Assembly (NCBI RefSeq): GCF_000801315.1
Contig: NZ_CP010054.1
Span: forward strand, 2,790,001 to 2,854,000
Length of the DNA: 64,000 bases
Reading direction: 5' to 3'
Origin: Hymenobacter sp. DG25B
GTDB taxonomy: Bacteria > Bacteroidota > Bacteroidia > Cytophagales > Hymenobacteraceae
Shown: one piece after another, positions 34,121 through 40,923 of the stretch
Layout: every line of letters begins with the position of its first letter
How positions within the stretch are numbered: position 1 is the stretch's first letter
Translations under genes and position numbers: made by a program
Notes under the pieces: generated by a model
Told to the model about the DNA's origin: nothing
Databases searched by the model: none
Seen by the model: only the letters and a program-made list of their open reading frames with translations

Positions 34121-35011
34121 CTAAGGGTGGTCCTGATGTACTATGGCCGAGTTGCCGTTGCCTACCTGCAGCACGGTGCTTATCTGGCCATAAGAGCCCT
34201 GCTTGGTAATGGCGCTGTTGCCATCACCCAGCTGCATCTGGGTAGCATAGTGGGAGCCATCATCATCCTGATCAATGTTGGCATAGTTATCATCACCGGC
34301 TTGCACCTGAGCAGCAAAGTTCTCATCCCCTTCCTGGTCAATTTTTGCCGAGTTCCGGTTGCCACTCTGCAGCTGTACGGCCCAGTTCAAATCACCACTC
34401 TGAGCAATTGAAGCTGAGTTGCGGTTGCCTTCCTGGTACTGAACGGCATAGTTGCCCCCACCCGACTGCTCTACCGTAGCCTCGTTGCGGTATCCGTACT
34501 GATACTGCTCCGAGCTATTCAGCAGGCCGTACTGCGTAGAGGAAGCCTCATTATGGCCGCCAGATTGCTCCTGATAAGCACTATTTAGCAGACCTACCTG
34601 CTCTACTGATGCTTCGTTGCGGTGCCCCTCCTGATTTTGCTCAGAATAGTTACCTAAGCCCAGCTGAGTAGCTTCGGCCTCGTTACGCCGGCCAATCTGG
34701 TCCTGATACGCCGTGTTGGCTACCCCAACCTGCAGAATGGCAGCACTGTTGCGCCGGCCTTCCTGCATTTGAGATGCCTCGTTTTCTTCGCCGAGTTGAA
34801 CAATGTACGCTTCATTATGACGACCATATTGTGCCTGGGAAGCTTTGTTATCATCTCCTCCCTGGCCTATAAATGCTTCATTTCGATAACCTGCCTGATC
34901 GACGGTGGCCTCGTTCATATCACCAACCTGCTCAACAGCACTCATATTCTGCTGGGCAAAGGCTCCTCCGGCCGTAAATACTAAAGCAACAATTAGATTT
35001 AGCTTTTTCAT
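34121..35011 (-). CDS. csgA: CsgA-like major curlin with 24 eleven-residue repeats
   Basis: A 296-residue secreted amyloid subunit. After a signal peptide (about 1-19, ending AFAQ) the whole mature protein is a run of 24 units of 11 residues with consensus xxxQxGxxNxA, for example AVEQVGDMNEA, TVDQAGYRNEA and YIVQLGEENEA. Each unit is one strand-turn of the curlin beta-solenoid; two make a 22-residue rung, so this equals 12 rungs versus five in E. coli CsgA. Odd and even units differ: one set has hydrophobic/acidic starts, the other Tyr/Gln starts with GxRN turns. The unit near residues 245-256 (NIDQDDDGSHYA) has an extra residue and lost its N. No Cys. Predicted to form extracellular fibres after export by CsgG. 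A well-formed promoter lies directly upstream. Confidence 0.9.
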   Translation of the reverse strand: MKKLNLIVALVFTAGGAFAQQNMSAVEQVGDMNEATVDQAGYRNEAFIGQGGDDNKASQAQYGRHNEAYIVQLGEENEASQMQEGRRNSAAILQVGVANTAYQDQIGRRNEAEATQLGLGNYSEQNQEGHRNEASVEQVGLLNSAYQEQSGGHNEASSTQYGLLNSSEQYQYGYRNEATVEQSGGGNYAVQYQEGNRNSASIAQSGDLNWAVQLQSGNRNSAKIDQEGDENFAAQVQAGDDNYANIDQDDDGSHYATQMQLGDGNSAITKQGSYGQISTVLQVGNGNSAIVHQDHP

Positions 35012-35040
35012 CGTTTGTTTTGTTTTGGGTAGACTCAGAT

Positions 35041-35077
35041 AGAAAGAAAAGGACTATTCCCTCCGGAGGAATAGTCC
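35041..35077 (-). terminator. csgG terminator hairpin overlapping the csgA promoter
   Basis: GGACTATTCC (35051-35060) pairs with GGAATAGTCC (35068-35077) around a 7-base loop; on the transcribed strand it is followed by TTTTCTTTCT. It is 83 bases after the csgG stop and 40 before the csgA-like ATG. Confidence 0.7.
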
Positions 35078-35106
35078 AAATATATATTGTTAAAGTTATT
35101 ATACAA
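35077..35106 (-). promoter_or_regulatory. Bacteroidota promoter for the csgA-like gene
   Basis: On the coding strand TTG (complement of 35104-35106), a 19-base spacer and TATATTTG (complement of 35077-35084) match the consensus exactly. The expected transcript start near 35072 falls inside the csgG terminator stem, leaving a leader of about 60 bases. Confidence 0.65.
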
Positions 35107-35159
35107 GCAGCATTTACTTTTTTAATATTATTTTTTATTTGTTTTATCATAACAATGTT

Positions 35160-36599
35160 TTACTTCTTCTGATTTGCTTGACTTTTTACCCGATTTAAGG
35201 TTCCGCCGATATAGAAAGTGACGCCCCCCATGGCTCCCCAGTAGTAGTCATTATACTTTCCCTGTTTGGTATCATCCAGATTATCAGACAGTACGTAGTG
35301 GGAGTTAAGCACAGCACTCAGACCTATCCTATTCGTGAGCATATATTCCATGCCCACGCCGGCCACCAGATGCGGCAAATAGTCAGATCCTTTGCTAATG
35401 GTGCGTCTCTCCAGGCCTTCTTTCACAATAAATCCGCCGCCGGCCAGCAGGTAAGGCGTGTATTTGTCGCGCGGGAGCAAGCGGTATAAGCCACATAGCT
35501 CGGCGTGGTAAAAGGTTTGCTGGTAATAGTTGGCGGCGGCCAGCTGGCTTAGGCCAATGTTGACGGCTAGGGAGAACTTGTTATCCAGAGGGCCAGTGTA
35601 GCGCAGGGTTACTTCAGCGCCGGGGCGGGTAACCGCACCTTTATAGTCGCCGGCGTAGTGCTGCCCACCGGCCAGCAGCCCCACACCCAGGTGGCCGCGC
35701 CGGTCAGAGAGGGTACGGTCCAGAAAGTCGATGTTCAGATTTTCCTTTTTCTCGTTCAGGTAGGCCTTCAGGGCCGGGCCATTCTGGTCTTCGGGGTTGC
35801 GCGTGGTCCAGAGGCCTTCATGAATGCCTTCCAGAATCAGAGATTGTACGGACTTCTCAATGGCATCTTTCACCGCCATTTCGGTGGGCTCATTGTACGT
35901 AAAGCCGGTTTCGGTTTCCAGCAGGCGCTTAAACTTAACAAACCGGAACAAGCTGGCATCTACCTGCTGCGAGAGAATGGTTTTAGTGGTGTACACCGTT
36001 TTCAGAATCTTCCCATTGCTGGTAGAAATAGCGCGCAGATACACTGTTACCCGGTCCTGGCGGTACTGCCCGGAGGCGCCGGCCCCAAAGTAGCGCAGGC
36101 CGGCCCCACCGGTTATCACATTGGCATCATAGGATATAATGCCGCCTTCCAGCAGCACGCCCGCAAACAGCAGGGGCGGCAGTAGTGGCTGTTGCTGTTT
36201 GCCACCGCCCTGGTCGGAGTATTCCGCCCGGCTGGAGCGGATGATCTTCCGCTCGTTGAGCAGGTTGCCCAGGTTTTCCCGCTCAATAGGATCAAACCAC
36301 TGCGACTCTTCCAGCGCGCGCAGCAGAATTGAGGTGGCCCCCTGCGTTAAGGCCGTAGAAAAGCTGGAGCCGTTGGCCGAGGGCTTATACTGCCCCGTCT
36401 GGTCCCGAAACTTATACACGGCCACTACCACCCGCTGCTGGGCAGCAGGCAGGGATTTAAAATCACTGTTGGCACGCAGCTCGGCCCCCAGCCGGGCCGG
36501 CGTAGAGGCAAAGGGCTGATGAAAATAAGGCGCACAGCTCGCCAGCAAGCCCACCCCGACCATCAGGCCAGCGCGCAGCCACTGCATTAGAGAAGCCAT
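35160..36599 (-). CDS. csgG: CsgG curli secretion channel fused to a C-terminal outer-membrane beta-barrel domain
   Basis: A 479-residue lipoprotein (lipobox GLLASC; Cys near residue 22). The N-terminal 270 residues are CsgG-like: VVVAVYKFRDQTGQYK, a Ser/Thr-rich segment (SSFSTALTQGATSILLRAL), WFDPIERENLGNLLNERKIIRS, LLEGGIISYDANV (strand pair), YLRAISTSNGKILKTVYTTKTI and the C-terminal helix region. E. coli CsgG (about 277 residues) forms a nonameric channel through which curlin passes. Here another 200 residues follow, beginning RRGHLGVGLLAGGQHYAG and showing about eight amphipathic strands (ELCGLYRLLPRDKYTPYLLAGGG, GVGMEYMLTNRIGLSAV, YYWGAMGGVTFYIGG), as in small OmpW/OmpA-like barrels. 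The extra domain is unusual and its function unknown. Upstream genes csgF and csgE lie at 22 and 33 bases. Confidence 0.85.
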   Translation of the reverse strand: MASLMQWLRAGLMVGVGLLASCAPYFHQPFASTPARLGAELRANSDFKSLPAAQQRVVVAVYKFRDQTGQYKPSANGSSFSTALTQGATSILLRALEESQWFDPIERENLGNLLNERKIIRSSRAEYSDQGGGKQQQPLLPPLLFAGVLLEGGIISYDANVITGGAGLRYFGAGASGQYRQDRVTVYLRAISTSNGKILKTVYTTKTILSQQVDASLFRFVKFKRLLETETGFTYNEPTEMAVKDAIEKSVQSLILEGIHEGLWTTRNPEDQNGPALKAYLNEKKENLNIDFLDRTLSDRRGHLGVGLLAGGQHYAGDYKGAVTRPGAEVTLRYTGPLDNKFSLAVNIGLSQLAAANYYQQTFYHAELCGLYRLLPRDKYTPYLLAGGGFIVKEGLERRTISKGSDYLPHLVAGVGMEYMLTNRIGLSAVLNSHYVLSDNLDDTKQGKYNDYYWGAMGGVTFYIGGTLNRVKSQANQKK

Positions 36600-36621
36600 A
36601 TAAAAGGAGAAAGGATAGGGT

Positions 36622-37053
36622 TTAATAGAAAGGAATAACCACCGTGGTCTGGTCGCCGGTGCCCGTGTCGGTTACCTGCACCGAAACACCATCGGAGCTG
36701 GGGGCTACCACAATTTCATACACCCCAATAATGTAAGTGCCTTCCTGTAGCTCCGACTCGCCAAACTGGGAGGCCACCAGCTTGCGCGCCAGGTTGCTGA
36801 GAATCTGCTGGTTCAGGTTTTCCTCGAAGTCCTTGAGCGGGTCGCGCTCAAAGCCCTTTTTCAGGTCCTTGTCTTCCAGCTTGTTCTGCGACTGGGCCGA
36901 GCTCAGCAGCCAGGAATAGTTAAAAGTATTGCCGCCCCCAAAGGCGGGGTTCTTGGGTTCATAAACCAAATCCTGCGCCTGCGCCAACTGTTGGCAACCC
37001 AGAAAAAGCACTGCACCCACCAGCCATAAGCGCCACGTAAAGAAGGTTTTCAT
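36622..37053 (-). CDS. csgF: CsgF curli assembly factor
   Basis: A 143-residue exported protein. After a signal peptide (about 1-26, ending AQAQ) the mature N-terminus has the CsgF hallmark YEPKNPAFGGGNTFNYSW, which in E. coli inserts into the CsgG pore and forms its second constriction. The centre is a charged helix (EDKDLKKGFERDPLKDFEENLNQQILSNL, cited in part) and the C-terminus a small beta domain (YEIVVAPS, VQVTDTGTG, QTTVVIPFY). It couples secretion to polymerisation at the cell surface. It lies between csgE and csgG on the same strand, 22 bases before csgG. Confidence 0.92.
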   Translation of the reverse strand: MKTFFTWRLWLVGAVLFLGCQQLAQAQDLVYEPKNPAFGGGNTFNYSWLLSSAQSQNKLEDKDLKKGFERDPLKDFEENLNQQILSNLARKLVASQFGESELQEGTYIIGVYEIVVAPSSDGVSVQVTDTGTGDQTTVVIPFY

Positions 37054-37086
37054 ACGATAGAAGTTATAGTGTCAGAAAGAATTCCC

Positions 37087-37635
37087 TTAGTAAATGCCGT
37101 TGCCCACCTGGTCGGCGTGCTCTTCCAGCTGGCTTTGGGTCAGCAACTGATTGATTAGAAACTCCTGCGCCACAGCTACGGCACTAAAGGCACTGGCCTC
37201 TATCTGGTCGAACTTAGGCTGAATGGGCATTTCCATGATATCGGTATCATTAATCTGTACTGATATCATGGCCCCCAGGCCTCGGGAAGGTTTCTCCCGA
37301 ATCACCACCATAAAATCATTGGCCCCCGCCGGCGCCTCCCACTGCGCATAGAAAACGTCGTAGAAATCGTGGCCAATTTTGCTGATGGTCTGATCGACTA
37401 CCATGCTGCCTACTTCCAGACCGGCCATGCGTTTGGCGTTGGTGCTATCGGCAGGCAAATGCTGCTCCCGCCTGGTGGCCGGGGATTCTTTGGGCGTAGC
37501 GGGCAGCTTTTCCTGCGCCAGCACCGGGAGTTGGAGGCACAGCAACCCCGCCAGGCAGCCCAGGGCCATGGTCCAGGGGCGCCACCAGAGAGGTGGGAGT
37601 ATTGGCTTGGTAACTTTAGTAGTAGATCTGGCCAT
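37087..37635 (-). CDS. csgE: CsgE curli export specificity factor
   Basis: A 182-residue exported protein. I chose the ATG at 37635 because the next segment (about 25-45) is a good signal peptide ending PVLAQE; 21 more residues are open upstream. Seen: an unstructured linker, then the CsgE domain with GLEVGSMVVDQTISKIGHDFYDVFY (cited in parts as EVGSMVVDQTISKIG and HDFYDVFY), NDFMVVIREKPSRG and a final helical stretch VAQEFLINQLLTQSQLEEHA. In E. coli CsgE caps the periplasmic side of the CsgG channel and admits curlin. It is the first gene of the csgEFG unit, 33 bases before csgF. The adjacent long AT-rich gap presumably holds the main curli promoter. Confidence 0.88.
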   Translation of the reverse strand: MARSTTKVTKPILPPLWWRPWTMALGCLAGLLCLQLPVLAQEKLPATPKESPATRREQHLPADSTNAKRMAGLEVGSMVVDQTISKIGHDFYDVFYAQWEAPAGANDFMVVIREKPSRGLGAMISVQINDTDIMEMPIQPKFDQIEASAFSAVAVAQEFLINQLLTQSQLEEHADQVGNGIY

Positions 37636-38278
37636 AGGTAGTAGTGATATATGCAAAAAACCCTTCTGCCCGTAATGGAGCAAAAGCAATAAATTCAACT
37701 ACTTCAACAGAGGCAAGTAGCTTACTCAGCCAACCTCTTCAGCCCTTAAACCTACTTATTTATGATAATATTACAAATTAATTTTGGTATTATTATATTA
37801 ATACAACTAATGTCTTGATAACAGTGAATTAGGTCAACCTTCCATTAATAAAATGCAATAAATAAGTTATTTATTGATAACGTTGATATTTCTATCTTAT
37901 CAGATAATCTGTTAAAATTGATATGTATAAAGTTTTTATTACATTATACATCACTATGATAATATTCTAAGCAAGTTATATTCTCTTCGAATGGCTTTAA
38001 AGAAGATAAAAGCAATAGCGCCTTTGCTTTGAAGTAAGAGTTGAGGTAAGGAACTACTTCAACGTGCAGTTTGTCCAATGCCAAAGCCCTATAGTACAAA
38101 CGTATTTGGTTAATCGAAATCCCAATCCAAGCTTCCTCATACCAGTGTTGATGCAAGGTTATTAAATCACTCCTTTTTATATATCATTTATTCTATTTAT
38201 TATAATAAGTTTAATAAAATTTGTAGCTTTAGTCATCCACTTGTTTCCACCCATTTTTCCCCAATTCATTCTAGTAGT
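37636..38278. promoter_or_regulatory. Divergent AT-rich control region between csgE and a metallopeptidase gene
   Basis: 643 bases, one of the most AT-rich stretches in the window (about 37740-37940 and 38160-38260 especially). It must contain promoters for csgEFG and for the metallopeptidase. TAGCTTTA at 38222-38229 is one mismatch from the -7 consensus. A middle part of ordinary composition (37944-38156) contains a short open frame, described separately. No regulator gene (for example a CsgD homologue) is present. Confidence 0.5.
37944..38156 (-). CDS. Doubtful 70-residue ORF in the curli control region
   Basis: Not recognised. It starts MHQHWYEEAWIGISINQIRL and ends CLEYYHSDV, and has a fairly normal residue mix with one hydrophobic stretch (KAKALLLLSSLKPF). 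The DNA composition within it is nearer to coding than that of the AT-rich flanks, which is the only evidence in its favour. It may be a remnant of a longer gene or a chance frame. No partner or family is suggested. Confidence 0.25.
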   Translation of the reverse strand: MHQHWYEEAWIGISINQIRLYYRALALDKLHVEVVPYLNSYFKAKALLLLSSLKPFEENITCLEYYHSDV

Positions 38279-39532
38279 ATGAAGTTAAAATCACTTACTC
38301 TTGCGCTACTCTGTGGCGGCCTCGGTTTTGCAACCGTTTCCTGTGATAAAGAAGATGTGGCGGCAACACCCACCCCACAAGCAGGCCTGAAAGCTGGCGC
38401 TTCCAGCCAGATGCTGATTGGCGCTGGTAACCTGAAGCTGGATAAAGGCACCCTGGCCGAATCTAAGTTTGATTGTTCCTTTGGCGCCTTTGGTAACCCC
38501 GTACTTGCCCCGGCCAATGTAGCGGCAAGCCCCTGCGGCCCAACCCCTTTCAACTATGCCATAAACCCGTATGTTCGGGAATTTGGCGACCTGGAATGGG
38601 AGTGGTATGATTTGATGGCGACGCTAAGCCAGTATTATATGTACTTTGATACCTCTGCCCAATACTTTGGGGCAGATGGTAGCCTGACAAATTTTGCGGC
38701 GAAGCACCAGCGGAATCTGGAGTCTTTCTGGAATATGCCCGATGAAGTAACGGTGAAGGGGCAGCACACCAGCACCCTGCAAAACCGGGATGCCATAGCT
38801 ACCGTGTATATCAATGCCACTACCCTCACTAAAGCGGAGGCGTATGAAAACGCGGATTACCTTATCGAAAACGTAATTAAGCCCAGCGCTGCCTTCCAGG
38901 CCACTCCGCTGCTTTCTTTCGACGGCTTTGCCACTACGGATAACATGATTGTTATTGGCGATGGTATTGTGCAGGTAATGAACGATGCCGGGGTCGATAG
39001 AAACGTCACTTTTGCGGGTATTCTCGGCCATGAGTGGGCCCACCAGGTGCAGTTTAACAACTACACTGCGTGGTATGGCAAGCGCGTAAATACGTCTGAG
39101 CAAACTCGGAAGACGGAGCTGGAAGCCGACGTATTCTCCAGCTACTACCTTACCCACAAACGGGGTGCTACCTATAACTGGAAAAGCGCCGCAGAATTCT
39201 TCGAGTTGTTTTATAATATCGGCGACTGCAGCTTTATTTCTACCGGCCATCACGGTACTCCAAACCAGCGGCTGGCGGCGTCTCGCCTGGGCTGGATCAT
39301 TGCTCAGGAAACCAAGCCAATGGGCCACATCCTGTCAGCAAACCAGGTGCACACCCTGTTTATCACGGCGCTCAATAATATCCTCGAAAACAAGATTGAC
39401 AGCTCTACTGCATTTGCCAGCCTGAAGGATGCCCAGCTGAAAGCTGTATATGGAAATGTACTCAAGCACGAGCAGGAGCTTAAGAGCATTATGAACGGTG
39501 AGCTTTCACAGGAAGCTATAGAGAATCTGTAA
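38279..39532 (+). CDS. Predicted zinc metallopeptidase lipoprotein
   Basis: A 417-residue lipoprotein (signal ending GFATVSC; Cys near residue 22). The catalytic zincin motif HEWAH lies in GILGHEWAHQVQF near residue 249-253, and the third ligand is likely the Glu in TELEADVFSSYYL near 285, as in gluzincin-type peptidases. The domain after it contains GHHGTPNQRLAASRLGW. Before it, a region with FDCSFGAFGNPVLAPAN and DLEWEWYDLMATL is unfamiliar. No prodomain is obvious. Probably anchored to the cell envelope. It is divergent from csgE, sharing the AT-rich gap, so a role in processing curli or other surface proteins is possible but unproven. A perfect 25-base terminator follows. Confidence 0.75.
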   Translation: MKLKSLTLALLCGGLGFATVSCDKEDVAATPTPQAGLKAGASSQMLIGAGNLKLDKGTLAESKFDCSFGAFGNPVLAPANVAASPCGPTPFNYAINPYVREFGDLEWEWYDLMATLSQYYMYFDTSAQYFGADGSLTNFAAKHQRNLESFWNMPDEVTVKGQHTSTLQNRDAIATVYINATTLTKAEAYENADYLIENVIKPSAAFQATPLLSFDGFATTDNMIVIGDGIVQVMNDAGVDRNVTFAGILGHEWAHQVQFNNYTAWYGKRVNTSEQTRKTELEADVFSSYYLTHKRGATYNWKSAAEFFELFYNIGDCSFISTGHHGTPNQRLAASRLGWIIAQETKPMGHILSANQVHTLFITALNNILENKIDSSTAFASLKDAQLKAVYGNVLKHEQELKSIMNGELSQEAIENL

Positions 39533-39543
39533 CCTCTTCCTCA

Positions 39544-39597
39544 CCTTACTCCAAACAAAACGACCCGCTCTGGCGGGTCGTTTTGTTTGGAGTAAGG
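39544..39597. terminator. Bidirectional terminator, 25-bp perfect stem
   Basis: 39544-39568 is exactly complementary to 39573-39597 with the 4-base loop TCTG; A and T runs flank the GC core. It lies between the converging metallopeptidase and murI genes. Confidence 0.88.
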
Positions 39598-39620
39598 CGT
39601 GTTCCTACTGTATAAAGGTT

Positions 39621-40451
39621 TTACTCCCACAGCGGATAATGCTCCAGCTGCACCTCCTGCCCAAAGAAAATCCGGGTGCTCTGTTCAAAGGAGCTGGTGA
39701 AGTCCGAGACATAGAAATGATGGGCCGGAATTCCCGTCCCGGCTTTGGCAGCCAGGTGGTTTTCCTTCAGGTAGTGCCGCACGTGCTCCGCTACCACATC
39801 AGAAGCATCCAGCACGTCTACTTTTCCCTGATAGAATTCGGCTATCTGCTCCTTAATCAGCGGGTAATGGGTGCAGGCCAGCACCAGGGCCTCTACATTT
39901 TCCAGCACGGGGTTGGTGAGATACGTGCGGATGATGTTATCGGAAATGGTATTGTTAAAGAATCCTTCCTCAATCATGGGTGCCAGCAGCGGCGTGGCTA
40001 ACGAATGTAGCTCAACGCCAGCGTCCAGGTCGTCTAGCTTTTTGCGGTAAACGTTGCTGTTCACCGTTTGCTTGGTGCCAATGAGTCCTACGCTGCAGCC
40101 GGCATACGTGGCCGCTACGTGGGCTACTATGGGGTCTATTACGTTCAGGACGCGGGCTTTGCTGCCCACATATTCCCGCACCAGTTCATAAGCCGCCGCC
40201 GAGGCCGAGTTGCAGGCTATCAGAATGACTTTGCAATGCTGCTTCAGCAGCAAGTCACAGATTTTGACAGAGTAGGCCTGAATGGCGGCCGTGCTTTTGT
40301 CGCCGTAGGGCAGGTGGGCCGTGTCGCCGAAGTATACCAGCCGCTCGTGCGGCAATACCCGGTTTACTGCCCGGGCCACGGTGAGCCCGCCAATTCCGCT
40401 GTCAAAAATCCCGATGGGACGGGTGCTGAGGTCGGGAGCAGATGATGCCAT
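39621..40451 (-). CDS. murI: Glutamate racemase
   Basis: A 276-residue racemase that makes D-glutamate for peptidoglycan. Both catalytic Cys are present, in ILIACNSASAAAYELV (near residue 83) and LACTHYPLI (near residue 195). Other hallmarks are IGIFDSGIGGLTVARAV and YFGDTAHLPYGDKS. Length matches the family. It is divergent from the small unknown gene at 40567. No regulation is evident. Confidence 0.95.
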   Translation of the reverse strand: MASSAPDLSTRPIGIFDSGIGGLTVARAVNRVLPHERLVYFGDTAHLPYGDKSTAAIQAYSVKICDLLLKQHCKVILIACNSASAAAYELVREYVGSKARVLNVIDPIVAHVAATYAGCSVGLIGTKQTVNSNVYRKKLDDLDAGVELHSLATPLLAPMIEEGFFNNTISDNIIRTYLTNPVLENVEALVLACTHYPLIKEQIAEFYQGKVDVLDASDVVAEHVRHYLKENHLAAKAGTGIPAHHFYVSDFTSSFEQSTRIFFGQEVQLEHYPLWE

Positions 40452-40566
40452 AGGGGCGCAAGGTAGCGCTTTTCAGTGGGTGGGGCTCATCTAAAACTGC
40501 CGGCACAATGCTGGTATTTTTAGCAAAATACTATCTTAGCCCACCATTCCATTCGAAATTCTGTAC

Positions 40567-40800
40567 ATGAGTACCATCCTGGAAGAAATTGACCGCGCCA
40601 TGGCCGCCTTCGATTCCAATCTTGGGCGCCCCATTGCTATTGAGCTGGGCGAGCGGAAATACACACAGCTTGTACTTGATGTGGCTTACCTGCACCGGGA
40701 CGGTGGCGAGCTGACCACCAACACCGGCCGCCCTTTGGCCTACAAGGGCCTGGAGATTCTGCGGGACGAGCTGAATATGGACCGGGTGCAGGTGATTTAA
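40567..40800 (+). CDS. Small uncharacterised protein (77 residues)
   Basis: Not recognised. The protein is soluble and slightly acidic, with a helix (STILEEIDRAMAAFDSN), two strands (RPIAIELGERKYTQLVLDV), a turn and a final helix (YKGLEILRDELNMDRVQVI). It has no Cys, no signal and no membrane segment. The start ATG follows a TATCTTAG box-like sequence at 40532-40539 (one mismatch from the -7 consensus). It lies between murI and an ABC-F gene; the repeat element that follows may separate the two transcripts. Clean codon use supports a real gene. Confidence 0.6.
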   Translation: MSTILEEIDRAMAAFDSNLGRPIAIELGERKYTQLVLDVAYLHRDGGELTTNTGRPLAYKGLEILRDELNMDRVQVI

Positions 40801-40907
40801 ATGGTGAAATGGTGAAGTGATGAAATGGTGAGTAGGGTTTTCGAATGTTGCTAACTGCGCAATCAGAACGCCAAAACTCACCATTTCACCATTTCACAAT
40901 TTCACCT
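40801..40907. repeat. Hairpin element D: tandem AATGGTGA units inverted as TCACCATT
   Basis: The gap before the ABC-F gene. The left arm (40801-40835) has ATGGTGA, AATGGTGA, AGTGATGA, AATGGTGA in tandem (period 8). The right arm (40876-40907) has TCACCATT twice and then TCACAATT, TCACC, the reverse complement. A 40-base loop separates them. Same design as elements A-C with another unit. Confidence 0.8.
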
Positions 40908-40911
40908 CGCG

Positions 40912-40919
40912 TACCTTTG
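40912..40919 (+). promoter_or_regulatory. -7 box immediately before the ABC-F start codon
   Basis: TACCTTTG matches TAnnTTTG and ends 4 bases before the ATG at 40924, so the predicted transcript start coincides with the start codon. This suggests a leaderless mRNA. Confidence 0.55.
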
Positions 40920-40923
40920 CAGC

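Noticed and set aside
34121..35011. Tandem nucleotide repeats resembling a CRISPR array
   Set aside because: The 33-base periodicity comes from 11-residue curlin units in an open frame; there are no distinct spacers or exact direct repeats.
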